This document shows, piece by piece, positions 25,610 to 33,923 of a stretch of DNA of 64,000 bases; positions within the stretch are counted from its first letter, which is position 1, and every line of letters begins with the position of its first letter. Where the stretch lies: positions 310,001-374,000 of the forward strand of contig NZ_JAOQNG010000005.1 of the NCBI RefSeq assembly GCF_025961225.1, given 5' to 3'. A model generated the notes under the pieces. It ran no database searches. It was not told the DNA's origin and saw only the letters and a program-made list of their open reading frames with translations. The stretch comes from Azospirillum canadense (GTDB taxonomy: Bacteria > Pseudomonadota > Alphaproteobacteria > Azospirillales > Azospirillaceae). The translations under genes were made by a program, and so were the position numbers.

Positions 25610-26613
25610 CGATGACCTTGCACACCATCCCGGCGGCGACGCTGCGTCGCCTTCTCGTGGGCACGCTGAACGCCGCCATGCCCGGCGATTGGCTGCCGTC
25701 GCCTTTGAACTCACTGCTGCTCGCTCACGCCGCTGACGGCACTTGGACGGCCGCGTCCACCGATGCCGCAACGCTCGCGGCGATCACCCTTGCGCCACGT
25801 TCGGATCAGGACGGCCTGGACCTGGGCCCCGCGGTCACACTCCCAGATGCCATGCCATCGGCAGCTCGACCACCATCGGCTTCCTGGTACCTGCACGCTG
25901 AGGACGCCGCCGCACTCCTCGGGGTGCAGGCGGACGCGTCTCGCGAGGCCATCTACGACCCAATCACCGTCACCACGACAACGATCGCCAATGAACGCGC
26001 CCTCCATGTTCATCTGCTCCGCCATGGACCGCCGTTCATGGTCCGTCTGCTGCCCGGCCCCGCCTATCCCGACTGGCGCCGGATGGCGCAACCCTCGGCC
26101 GAAACGATCATTGCGACCGCTCCGATCCATGCCTTCGCCTCGGCAATTCAATCCTTCCTCGACCTACCGCACACTGTCGCTCTAGCCATCCAGCAGCAAG
26201 AACCGGCTTCCTTGTTCATCAACGCTCTCGAAGACCGCGCCACTGGGCAACCAACGGGGACGCCGCGTGTGGTTTCGGTCGGCGCCACTCTGGCCGTGTC
26301 CGCCCGTGATTCTCGTGGTGCCGAGGGGGGACCGGAGCACGTCCCGATCACACTAACGACTGCCCCTCCGGCCATAGCGGCCCCAGTGCAGATTGGCCAT
26401 TATGACCCTGAGCGCCTGATTGCCGTCCTGCGCGCGGCGGCCGCCACAATGGCCGCAAATGCTGTGACGCTGTCCCAAGTGCCGCAGCATATTCTCGACG
26501 GTCCGCTTCCATCGCTGTTGAGCCTCACGGCCACGGACTACGCGACCGGCGACGTCGGCCAATGGTTCATCGCCCCCTGCGGCATCACCCAATCCACCGT
26601 CGGAGCGGCCTGA
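25606..26613 (+). CDS. Hypothetical protein, possibly sliding-clamp-like
   Basis: 335 residues, starting in an ATGA overlap with the pentapeptide gene. Short stretches suggest a DnaN-like three-domain layout: TLRRLLVGTLNAAMPGDWLP with LNSLLLAHAADGTWTAASTD at the start, LLPGPAYPDWRRMAQPSAET in the middle (in DnaN a DKYPDYRRVIP-type motif sits here), and LLSLTATDYATGDVGQWFIA at the end. The resemblance is weak and lacks the classic C-terminal VMPMR/L. If real, it could be a plasmid-borne clamp paralogue used in replication. Otherwise unknown. Confidence 0.45.
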   Translation: MTMTLHTIPAATLRRLLVGTLNAAMPGDWLPSPLNSLLLAHAADGTWTAASTDAATLAAITLAPRSDQDGLDLGPAVTLPDAMPSAARPPSASWYLHAEDAAALLGVQADASREAIYDPITVTTTTIANERALHVHLLRHGPPFMVRLLPGPAYPDWRRMAQPSAETIIATAPIHAFASAIQSFLDLPHTVALAIQQQEPASLFINALEDRATGQPTGTPRVVSVGATLAVSARDSRGAEGGPEHVPITLTTAPPAIAAPVQIGHYDPERLIAVLRAAAATMAANAVTLSQVPQHILDGPLPSLLSLTATDYATGDVGQWFIAPCGITQSTVGAA

Positions 26614-26642
26614 TCCGATCACCTGATTAACAAGGTGCAATC

Positions 26643-26813
26643 ATGGCTGCTGATCCACGCTCCTGGGGCGGGGCCCAAACATCCGTATCTATTTCCGGTG
26701 TCGGCTCGTTGCTTGAGGGCGATGTGCCGGTGACGGTCGCGTCCATCGCTTTGACGTTCTGCATGGCGAAGACTGAGACGCCGCCGGCCCTGAGCGTCTA
26801 CGCTCCCCGCTAA
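26643..26813 (+). CDS. Small hypothetical protein
   Basis: 56 residues (MAADPRSWGGAQTSVSISGV...), 29 bases after the clamp-like gene on the same strand, with AAGG 10 bases upstream of the ATG. A hydrophobic middle (VTVASIALTFCMAK) could be a strand or a weak membrane segment. Too short to classify. Confidence 0.35.
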   Translation: MAADPRSWGGAQTSVSISGVGSLLEGDVPVTVASIALTFCMAKTETPPALSVYAPR

Positions 26814-27102
26814 TGTGACAGCGTCGATCAATGTACTGCTATAGGCCTTCCAGTGTCCGCGGGCAAATGAGGCGCGGTGAAGACGCCCGATCTTCCCTCC
26901 CTCTTGCCATGGGCCTTGAAGGAAACCTACGGCACAGCGGCCAACGCTTGATCCCGTGCCCCTGTCACTCCGCTTACCCTGGTACGAGGATCACCGGGCC
27001 GACCTCGAACGTGAAATCCTGCGTCACCCGAAGAAGCGCCGAGCAACGAACGGAGCGCGCAGTCTTCCATCACAAGGAATCGTGCTCTCCACGACACGGC
27101 GT

Positions 27103-27960
27103 CTAGAGCAGATCCTCCGCCGTCATCAGCATCGTGATGCCCTGGTGGAAATCATTGAGCTGGATGTTGACCAACGCGTCCCACGGCGCTGTTGACCAGT
27201 CCTTGTTCGGACTCGCGTTGGTTGCCACAAACTTTTTCCTGACCGATCCAACATTGATCTGCTTCGGGGCGTTCGGCGCAACGTAGGTGTCGTACGTGTC
27301 TTGGTTCAGCTCCAGGCGAGACATGGCGCCGAGAAAGCCTATCAAGTCCATGAGGATCATGGCCTTTGCCTTCTTGAGATAGATGGGGCCCCAGTATGCG
27401 TGGTTCATGATCTTCGCCACCTGCTTCACGGTGGTGGGCTGCGGCGGTATGTCCTTCAATCGGATGGTGGCGATCCTCAGCCGGTGTCCCTCGACGGCCT
27501 GCACGCCCGCATCCGCGATCTTGATCGTGTCGCGCGTGTCGTCGATCTTACCGATCTCCTCCGTCAATGCCGCGGCGACGTCCGAAGCGGCCTTGGTCGC
27601 CGAGGCCGGAATGGTCTTGAGCGCTTTGTAGGCCAGTGCGGTCCGCTCCGCGACCTTCTTCGCCGCGACCACGTCGGTGCGATAGGCTTGCAGCTCACCG
27701 GCCAGCGCCTTGCCCTCGGACTTCAGAGTGGCGTGGTCCTTCTTGCATTCGCTCTTGCGGATCTCATCCTTTGCGTCCTCGTACTTTTTCACGAGGGCAA
27801 CGAGTCCGTTGAAGCGAGCCACGTAGTCGCCGGGGAAGGACTTTTCGCACTTGGCCAGGGCCGCGCCCAGGCCGGATTCCGGCGCGGCTTTGGCCAGCAA
27901 CCCCTTGGCCTTCTGCCACGACTTGTTCGTGAGAGCGCTCGGATAGGTTTTGCCGATCAT
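27103..27960 (-). CDS. Lys-rich helical hypothetical protein
   Basis: 285 residues from an ATG at 27960 with a very strong ribosome site (AAAGGAGGGG). It is rich in Lys and long helices: KKYEDAKDEIRKSECKKDHA, VVAAKKVAERTALAYKALK, ASDVAAALTEEIGKIDDTRD. The C-terminal third turns beta/loop-rich (DTYDTYVAPNAPKQINVGSV). No signal peptide. Codon use (many Lys/AAG) and strand differ from its neighbours, so it may be an independent insertion. The strong ribosome site implies high expression. No family was recognised. Confidence 0.65.
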   Translation of the reverse strand: MIGKTYPSALTNKSWQKAKGLLAKAAPESGLGAALAKCEKSFPGDYVARFNGLVALVKKYEDAKDEIRKSECKKDHATLKSEGKALAGELQAYRTDVVAAKKVAERTALAYKALKTIPASATKAASDVAAALTEEIGKIDDTRDTIKIADAGVQAVEGHRLRIATIRLKDIPPQPTTVKQVAKIMNHAYWGPIYLKKAKAMILMDLIGFLGAMSRLELNQDTYDTYVAPNAPKQINVGSVRKKFVATNASPNKDWSTAPWDALVNIQLNDFHQGITMLMTAEDLL

Positions 27961-28465
27961 ATGTACCCCTCCTTTTTGGTGCGAAGGGTATCGGCGGCTC
28001 GATGGCATGCGAAGCTGACACTGCTCCAAACTGGAGGGATTGGCGCGCCGGCGCTGACCTAAGATGTGAATGAACCGCCTGATTGACTGCCCCCACGCGC
28101 CTCCCCCGACAGCACACCGCACCGTCAACTCCTCATTTCGCGAACAGGTTCTGAAACTCGGCGATTGGGAGGTGAAGCCACATGGGCTGATGAGGCGCGC
28201 CCCGCTTGCCCTCAGCCCCGCTCACGGAGCTCTCCTGCAAAATTCCCGAATTCCTATCGCAGCCACGGCGTCGGAGCACTCGTCACAGTCAGTGCTCGCT
28301 TGGCAAGAGGTGCGCCGCCTCCAATGATACGACGCTTTGCCCCACACCGGAGGGCATCCTAGAAAAAGCGCCGACGCTTTTCCGTCGCAGTACCCCGTCT
28401 CCGCCTGATGGTCTGCCGTCGGGCGGGCGGTAATGTTCACTACCGCCTGCTTGGAGGCTGCCACC
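27961..28465. other. Intergenic region with hairpin
   Basis: Contains the upstream region of the minus-strand gene and the AAAGCG-type hairpin at 28364. Short open frames here (85, 75 and 65 codons) overlap one another and show no coding character. Confidence 0.35.
28364..28381. terminator. AAAGCG-type hairpin
   Basis: AAAAGCG-CCGA-CGCTTTT is a perfect 7-bp stem with a 4-base loop and A/T flanks, the same design as 18693-18712. It lies 85 bases before the exported-protein gene at 28466. Confidence 0.6.
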
Positions 28466-28828
28466 ATGCGCGCCACAACCACAGCCATCGTCATCGCCGG
28501 CGTCCTGACGACCGCACCGTCCACCGTTTCTGCTAACCGCTCCTTCGGCCAAACGCCCAGGGCAGGGGTGGTCATCGTTGGACCCTCCCCACAGGCGCAC
28601 CCGTTCTTGTTCCAGCGTCCGGTCCACCCGCGCCCCTTCGTCCCGACCACGCCTCCATTCGGCTCCTCAATGCCTCCTTCCCTACCGTTCGGGCAATCGC
28701 GGCTGACCACACCAACTGACCAGCAGCACCCCGCCTTTCCCAAGCGCCGCACTCCGGCTGAATTCCTACCTTCTCCCCCACGAGCGGTTCCTGTGCCAAA
28801 CTCGATTTTCACCCGCCGCGGCCCTTGA
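28466..28828 (+). CDS. Proline-rich exported small protein
   Basis: 120 residues from the ATG at 28466 with GGAGG upstream. The N-terminus MRATTTAIVIAGVLTTAPST followed by VSA is a signal peptide. The mature part is Pro-rich with Phe/Pro repeats (PFLFQRPVHPRPFVPTTPPF), so it is probably an extended cell-envelope peptide. No family recognised. Confidence 0.5.
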   Translation: MRATTTAIVIAGVLTTAPSTVSANRSFGQTPRAGVVIVGPSPQAHPFLFQRPVHPRPFVPTTPPFGSSMPPSLPFGQSRLTTPTDQQHPAFPKRRTPAEFLPSPPRAVPVPNSIFTRRGP

Positions 28829-28974
28829 TAGGCAACGCCGCCACAAACGATCGTTACCGCCTGATCGATAGCGATAGGCTGCCCATACGAATCGCTAAGC
28901 ACGAGGAATTACGTATAAAGTGTGCCTAGGCAGAGAAAGGTTACTAGACCCCATGTCCCTGCTGAGCTGACGGT

Positions 28975-29052
28975 GGCTCGTCTCACGTTATGTCGCGAAC
29001 GAGGATTGCGCCGGGTGGGCCGGCGCCTTGCCTCAGACACAGGAGACGAGCC
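28975..29052 (+). ncRNA. Structured leader of second IS110 element
   Basis: Folds like the 5361-5440 leader: outer stem 28975-28984 (GGCTCGTCTC) with 29043-29052 (GAGACGAGCC), inner TGTC/GACA, and the terminal hairpin GCGCCGG (29008-29014)/CCGGCGC (29020-29026) with a 5-base loop. Compared with copy 1, two outer pairs change from C-G to T-A on both sides at once, so pairing has been kept. It ends at the transposase GTG. This may be a bridge RNA segment or a translational control. Confidence 0.5.
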
Positions 29053-30171
29053 GTGGAGCCGAAGAGCGGGGTGTTTGTCGCCATGGACACGCACAAAGAG
29101 ACGATCGCTGTCGCAGTGGCCGAGGCCGGGCGCTCGGGCGAGGTGCGCTTTCTGGGCGAGATCCCCAACCGGGCCGACGCCGTGCGCCGGCTCATCGAGA
29201 AGCTGGCCAGCAAGTATGGAAAGCTGAGCGTGTGCTACGAGGCCGGGCCGTGCGGCTATAGTCTGCACCGGCAAATTACCGAGCTCGGGCAGGAGTGCGT
29301 GGTGGTGGCGCCCTCGCTCATTCCGGTGCGCCGCGGCGATCGCGTCAAGACCGACCGGCGGGACGCTCTGACCCTGGCGCGGCTGCATCGCGCCGGCGAG
29401 CTCACCGCGGTCTGGGTTCCCGACGCGGCCCACGAGGCGATGCGCGACCTGGTGCGGGCGCGGACCGCGGCGATGGAGGCGGTGCGCCGGGCGCGGCAGC
29501 AGTTGCAGGGCTTTCTGCTGCGCCACAACCGCCTCTTCACCGGGCGCTGCGCGTGGACGACGGCGCATCGGCGCTGGCTGGCCGATCAGCGGTTCGAGCA
29601 TCCGGCCCAGCAGATCGTTCTGCAGGAGCTGATCGACACCGTCGCCGATGCCGAGACGCGGCGCGATCGGCTGAACGGGCAAATCGAGGAGCTGGCCCGG
29701 AGCTGGGCGCTGCGGCCGCTGGTCGAGGCTCTGCAGGCGATGCGCGGCGTCGCGTTTCTCTCGGCCGTGGTGCTGGTGGCGGAAATCGGCGACTTCCGCC
29801 GCTTCGCCAATCCCCGCCAACTGATGGCCTATCTCGGCCTGGTGCCGTCCGAACCGTCGAGTGGCCGCAAGGTGCAGCGCGAGGGCATCACCAAGGCCGG
29901 CAATACCCGAGCGCGGCGTATCCTGGTCGAAAGCGCATGGAGCTATCGCTGGCCAGCCCGGGTCACTAACGAACTCCGCGCGCGCCTGGAGGGCTTACCG
30001 CAGGCGGTGCGGGCCATCGCGTGGAAGGCTCAGACACGATTGTGCGCGCGGTATCGCCGGCTCACCGCCACGGGCAAGAACCGCAACGTGGTGATCACGG
30101 CGATCGCGCGGGAGATGGCGGCCTTTGCCTGGGCGATCGCCCGCGAAGTGCAGCCGGCCGGGGCCGTCTAA
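29053..30171 (+). mobile_element. IS110 family transposase (second copy)
   Basis: 372 residues from a GTG at 29053 (VEPKSGVFVAMDTHKETIAV). All RuvC-like DEDD motifs are present: AMDTHKETIAVAVAE, YEAGPCGYSLHR, KTDRRDALTLARL. So is the C-terminal part with MRGVAFLSAVVLVAEIGDF, LMAYLGLVPSEPSSGRKVQ and EGITKAGNTRARRI. It is a close relative of the gene at 5441-6553 but clearly diverged, so they arrived as separate elements. Intact. Confidence 0.95.
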
Positions 30172-30500
30172 ACACCTGGAAGTGAAGAGAAAACGCGCAG
30201 AGGAGGACCGATCGGCTCAGCGACATTGACTGTCGCGCATGGCTGGGGGCGGAGCTCGCCAGGGGAACCCTCGTGACCCACTCTGTGGCCGCTTTGCGAC
30301 GCCCGCTGCTAGACCGAGGCAGCCCCGAGACGGAACACGGTCCTGCGGTCGCCAACCCGCGCATCAGAGTTTGATCAGCCGTCGTCTCGACCGCTCCGCC
30401 TCCTGCCATGCGCGCCAGCCTCACCACCTGCCGAGCCGGCCGCAAACCGGAGACGACCACTCGCGCCCACAGCCCTTGAAACGAGACTTGAGAGTGGGGC
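30172..30500 (+). other. Conserved non-coding 3' region of second IS110
   Basis: Within this stretch, GGGGAACCCTCG (about 30262-30273) and the block from GCTAGACCGAGGCAGCCCCG (about 30308) through GCCAACCCGCGCAT (to about 30364) match 6604-6715 behind the first IS110. A GACCG/CGGTC pairing is conserved. A 106-codon frame crosses it, but its sequence is not preserved between the copies as protein, so it is read as non-coding DNA or RNA. Confidence 0.5.
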
Positions 30501-30560
30501 GAACCAGACAGATCGTGTTGTTCTACATACGTAGAGAACCGTCTGGTGCACGCCACTAGT
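30501..30560. repeat. Palindromic repeat unit (left of Cys-repeat gene)
   Basis: GAACCAGACAGATCGT... and ...CCGTCTGGTGCACGCCACTA are imperfect complements that flank a TACATACGTA core. The same unit recurs at 31241-31467 on the other side of the gene at 30793. Confidence 0.6.
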
Positions 30561-30792
30561 CCCTACCCGATAGTTCGCGTTTCCGTGCCTCGCGGATGCG
30601 CCATTTGGGGAGAAGCAGATATACGCGCATGCATTCTCCTGCGCCGTAGCTGACGTGCCAGAGGGCAGCGCACCAAAACGGGTATTTAAGCAACCGAGTT
30701 CGTTAGCAAAGTTAACTGATTATTCAACCATAGCGTCGTATTCGTAAAAAAAGTTTAGGTTGGCGGTGGATATCTTTTTGTATTTTGGAGGC

Positions 30793-31191
30793 ATGGTGCT
30801 ACAGCGCTTACTGAAACGGGCTCTAGCTTGGATCGCCGCTGCCATGTGGCGTTTGTTACGTCAGCTTGCGGCTGAATTTTGGATATTATATGGCAGGAGG
30901 ATTAAGTTGACTGGCATAGCCTTAGCCTGCTTAGTAGCAGCAGTGATTGCTCTGGGTATATTTTCTCCCCCTTCAAATACATTATCAGGCGATTGGTCCT
31001 CAGAAGGAGCATCGGCAGGCAGCTCGGCTAATGCAAGCTACGCGGCAGCAGTGGGAGGCGTAGGGAAGAAATGTGGAAATTCTTACATTTCTGCTGATAA
31101 ACACTGCCATGTTGATCAGCCGATAGAGCACGTCGGAAAAAAATGTGGCAATAGCTGGATTGCCGCGGATAAGGAGTGCCACAAGCCGTAG
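30793..31191 (+). CDS. Membrane protein with two GKKCGNS Cys/His repeats
   Basis: 132 residues from the ATG at 30793 (in-frame TTG 30760 and GTG 30766 are alternatives). An amphipathic basic N-terminus (LQRLLKRALAWIAAAMWRLL) is followed by a membrane segment (GIALACLVAAVIALGIF). A Ser/Ala linker leads to two copies of GKKCGNSYISADKHCHV/GKKCGNSWIAADKECHK, about 28 residues apart. Each repeat has two Cys and one His, so metal binding or disulfides are possible. The same short motif occurs in unrelated small bacterial proteins as far as I recall, without known function. The DNA is much more AT-rich than its surroundings and is flanked by palindromic repeats, so it looks transferred. Confidence 0.7.
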   Translation: MVLQRLLKRALAWIAAAMWRLLRQLAAEFWILYGRRIKLTGIALACLVAAVIALGIFSPPSNTLSGDWSSEGASAGSSANASYAAAVGGVGKKCGNSYISADKHCHVDQPIEHVGKKCGNSWIAADKECHKP

Positions 31192-31240
31192 GGATCTTTC
31201 ACTATGGGGGATTGCCGCAATGATCATTTGTCGCTCACCG

Positions 31241-31467
31241 CTAGTGGGCTGAACCAGACGGATCGTATTGTTTGTACGCCGGCAAACCCAAGCTACATAC
31301 GTAACGATCTGTTTGGTGCGCACCACTACATACATAACGGTTTGTCTGGCGCACACCACTAGTGGACCGCACCAGACAGAAGTTTGGTTTGCACGCCGAC
31401 CGATCCGAGGCGCTCTGCGGCCTACATCGAGCTACATTCGTAACGTTCCGACTGGCGCACTCCACAA
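31241..31467. repeat. Cluster of imperfect palindromic repeats
   Basis: At least three arms or units related to 30501-30560. 31241-31327 starts CTAGTGGGCTGAACCAGACG and ends with the near-complement (CGATCTGTTTGGTGCGCACC then ACTA). A further right arm lies at 31326-31363, and a longer diverged unit at 31360-31467 begins CTAGTGGACCGCACCAGACA. Arms are ~25 bases with a TACATACGTA-like core. No gene fits the region. It ends near the LysR gene. Confidence 0.6.
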
Positions 31468-31555
31468 GCGATGTAAGCGAGACAGAGCTTTCTGTATGTA
31501 GCTAAAACAGAAGCAATACGCTGGCGCTCTCTCCCTCCGATAGCCACGCGCCTGA

Positions 31556-32428
31556 TCAGAAATGACCCGAGGCAAACCGCTCTGCCATCAGATCGATCAG
31601 AACTCTCACTTTTCTCGGCGTGTGCTGACTTGGCGGGCGAACGACGAAAATGCCGACGTCGGGCAGCGTGAACCGAGTCATGATCGGCACCAGCCTTCCA
31701 TCCTCGACATAGGGGGCGGCGATCATAGCCCCCATGGCAAGGATGCCCAAGCCTGCTGCCGCAGCTTCCGCAAGGACATAAGCATTGTCGGCCCTGAAGC
31801 GCCCTTGCGGGTTCACCGTGAAGCTCTGGTCACCGTCGCTGAAGACCCAGCTGTTAGTGCCGGCGGTGATAGCGGCGTGTTTCAATATGTCGCTGGGATA
31901 CTCAGGCGCACCGTTTTCCGCGATATAGTCCGGGCTGGCATAGAGCCGCATCGGCAGCGACCCGATCTTTCGGGCGATGAGGCTCGAATCAGGCATGTAG
32001 CCGACGCGGATGGCGCAATCGAAACCTTCTGCGGCGAGATCGACATAGTGATCCGAAAACCGTGTGTGAACATTCAACGCTGGATGTCGGCGGGCAAAAT
32101 CCGCGAGCACAGATGCGAAATAGGTGCCGACAGAGGCTGGCCCGGCGATCCGGAGCAATCCCCGGATATCGCCGTTGGGAGACATTTCCTCGCGTGCTGC
32201 GTCGATCTTTGCGCAGATTTCCGCCGCCTGGTCCCGGAACGATATGCCCGCTTCGGTCAGGACTGCGCCGCGCGTGGTCCGCGCAAGCAGCTCCGCACCG
32301 AGTTCCTCCTCGAGCCGCAGTAGGCGCCGGCTAACGATCGACTTTGCAAGGCCCAGGCGGCGAGCCGCGGAATTGATGCCCCCGGCATCGGCCACCTCAA
32401 CAAACGTTCTCAGATCCTCAATCTCCAT
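31556..32428 (-). CDS. LysR family transcriptional regulator
   Basis: 290 residues. The N-terminal winged HTH is complete (MEIEDLRTFVEVADAGGINS, AARRLGLAKSIVSRRLLRLE, LLARTTRGAVLTEAG), followed by the periplasmic-binding-like effector domain (GLLRIAGPASVGTYFASVLA ... PYVEDGRLVPIM). It faces away from doxX with 158 bases between, the usual LysR arrangement in which it controls the divergent neighbour and itself. The effector is probably an aromatic, quinone or electrophile handled by the enzymes downstream. That part is inference from the neighbours. Confidence 0.93.
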   Translation of the reverse strand: MEIEDLRTFVEVADAGGINSAARRLGLAKSIVSRRLLRLEEELGAELLARTTRGAVLTEAGISFRDQAAEICAKIDAAREEMSPNGDIRGLLRIAGPASVGTYFASVLADFARRHPALNVHTRFSDHYVDLAAEGFDCAIRVGYMPDSSLIARKIGSLPMRLYASPDYIAENGAPEYPSDILKHAAITAGTNSWVFSDGDQSFTVNPQGRFRADNAYVLAEAAAAGLGILAMGAMIAAPYVEDGRLVPIMTRFTLPDVGIFVVRPPSQHTPRKVRVLIDLMAERFASGHF

Positions 32429-32503
32429 GCTTCCTCCTTGTGTCCGTGGGCGCCTCCCAGGTTGGATGGTGTTCCCATTTCAGGGACAGAGGGTAGCATC
32501 TTC

Positions 32504-32514
32504 GCTGTCTAGTG
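32504..32514. promoter_or_regulatory. Candidate LysR-site half, upstream of doxX
   Basis: GCTGTCTAGTG occurs here, 72 bases before doxX, and again identically at 33136-33146 before the FMN reductase. An exact 11-base repeat in two promoter regions of one cluster is a good candidate for a shared operator. Confidence 0.4.
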
Positions 32515-32586
32515 TCGATCCACCGATTGCCGCATTTCTAAGGCAAGCGGATGACCAATCATCCTGCTTCAAACCGGAGATATCCC

Positions 32587-33012
32587 ATGAATAACGTCCG
32601 TTATGTCCCGTTCGCCGGCCGGCTTCTGATCGGTCTTCCGTTCATTCTCTTCGGTCTCGGGAAGGCGACGACCTATGGAGCGACAGCCGCCATGATCGAG
32701 GCCGTCGGTCTACCTCTTCCTCCGCTTTCGTTTCTCGGGGCGGTGACGCTTGAGATTGTTGGTGGTGCGCTTCTGGTCGCAGGCTACAAGGTTCGTCCGG
32801 TCGCCGCTCTGCTCGCCATCTTCTCGATGGTCACGGCCTCCTACTTCCACAGCAATCTGGCCGACCAAAATACCTTCGTTCACTTCTTCAAGAACGTGAT
32901 GATGACGGGCGGCCTGCTGCAGATCGCCGCCTTCGGCGCCGGCGCATTCAGCCTGGACGAATATCTGAGCAATCGTCGCGCATATTCGGACCGGGTCGCC
33001 ACCGCGCAATAA
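32587..33012 (+). CDS. DoxX family membrane protein
   Basis: 141 residues from the ATG at 32587 (GGAGATATCCC upstream). Four membrane helices: FAGRLLIGLPFILFGLGK, LSFLGAVTLEIVGGALLVAG, VAALLAIFSMVTASYFHS and NVMMTGGLLQIAAFGAGA. The first helix with FGLGK and the HFFKN before the last helix are typical of DoxX/YphA-type proteins, thought to act in redox or quinone-linked stress. It starts the redox cluster and is controlled, presumably, by the divergent LysR gene. Confidence 0.85.
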   Translation: MNNVRYVPFAGRLLIGLPFILFGLGKATTYGATAAMIEAVGLPLPPLSFLGAVTLEIVGGALLVAGYKVRPVAALLAIFSMVTASYFHSNLADQNTFVHFFKNVMMTGGLLQIAAFGAGAFSLDEYLSNRRAYSDRVATAQ

Positions 33013-33135
33013 CCGGTCCCCTCGCAACTGGCGCTTCAAGCCGGGCACACGGTTCCGTGTGCCCGGCTTTGCTGCATTTTTAGGCCTGCACAGCCGCCAA
33101 GTGTTCCTGAAAGTGCGACCCCGCAGAACGATCTG

Positions 33136-33146
33136 GCTGTCTAGTG
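33136..33146. promoter_or_regulatory. Second copy of the 11-base candidate operator
   Basis: GCTGTCTAGTG, identical to 32504-32514, is located 85 bases before the FMN reductase start. This suggests a second promoter answering to the same regulator. Confidence 0.4.
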
Positions 33147-33230
33147 ATACCCCCGGGCCTGCGCCAAATTGGCTTCAGCAAGAACGAGATTGCCCCCGAC
33201 ATTCTCCCCAAACGAGCGAAGGAAAACCCG

Positions 33231-33851
33231 ATGTCGACCGTCACCGCCAAGCCCAAGATCGCCCTCATTATCGGTTCAACGCGCGCAGCGCGCTTTGCCG
33301 ACGTTCCCGCGCAGTGGATGCTCAAGCAGGCCCAGGCCCGCGATGACATGGAAGTCGAGCTGCTCGACCTGCGCGATTTCAACCTGCCCTTCTTCGACGA
33401 GGTTGCGTCGAGCGCCTGGGTGCCGAGCCAGAGCCCGGAAGCAGTTCGCTGGCAGCAGACGCTCGCTGGCTTCGACGGCTTCATCTTCGTCGTCGCCGAA
33501 TACAACCACTCGCTCACCGCTTCGCTCAAGAATGCGCTGGATCATGCCTACAAAGAGTGGAGCCACAAGCCCTTCACGGCGATCGGCTATGGCGGTGTCG
33601 GCGCGGCCCGCGCCATCGAGCATTTGCGCCTGATCGGCATCGAGATGCACATGGTCTCGACCCATGCGGCCGTGCATATCGGCGGCAGCGACTTCTTCAC
33701 GATCTTCCCGGCCGTCGTCAATCAGCCGATCGAGACAATCGAACAGAATTTGCTCCCATCCGCGACCACCGCACTCGACGAACTGGTCTGGTGGGCCAAG
33801 GCCACCATGGCCGCCCGCGCCGAGACGGCCGCCCGTACCGAAGCCGCCTGA
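33231..33851 (+). CDS. NADPH-dependent FMN reductase family protein
   Basis: 206 residues from the ATG at 33231 (GAAGGAAAACCCG upstream). A flavodoxin-like fold is indicated by KIALIIGSTRAARFADVPAQ (phosphate-binding GSTR loop), the FMN-contacting FIFVVAEYNHSLTASLKNAL (usually PEYNxSxPxxLKNA) and the FTAIGYGGVGAARAIEHLRL segment. Such enzymes reduce quinones, chromate, azo dyes or free flavin with NADPH. Among the neighbours (OYE, pirin, DoxX) the likely role is quinone or electrophile reduction. Confidence 0.88.
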   Translation: MSTVTAKPKIALIIGSTRAARFADVPAQWMLKQAQARDDMEVELLDLRDFNLPFFDEVASSAWVPSQSPEAVRWQQTLAGFDGFIFVVAEYNHSLTASLKNALDHAYKEWSHKPFTAIGYGGVGAARAIEHLRLIGIEMHMVSTHAAVHIGGSDFFTIFPAVVNQPIETIEQNLLPSATTALDELVWWAKATMAARAETAARTEAA

Positions 33852-33923
33852 CCGCGCAATCCCGATCCCAACCGCAACATCATGACGGGGTGGCTGGCAA
33901 CGGCTCCTCGAAGGAGAAAGCTC

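Noticed and set aside
31241..31467. CRISPR-like repeats
   Set aside because: Units are palindromic, unevenly spaced and diverged; there are no unique equal-length spacers and no cas genes.
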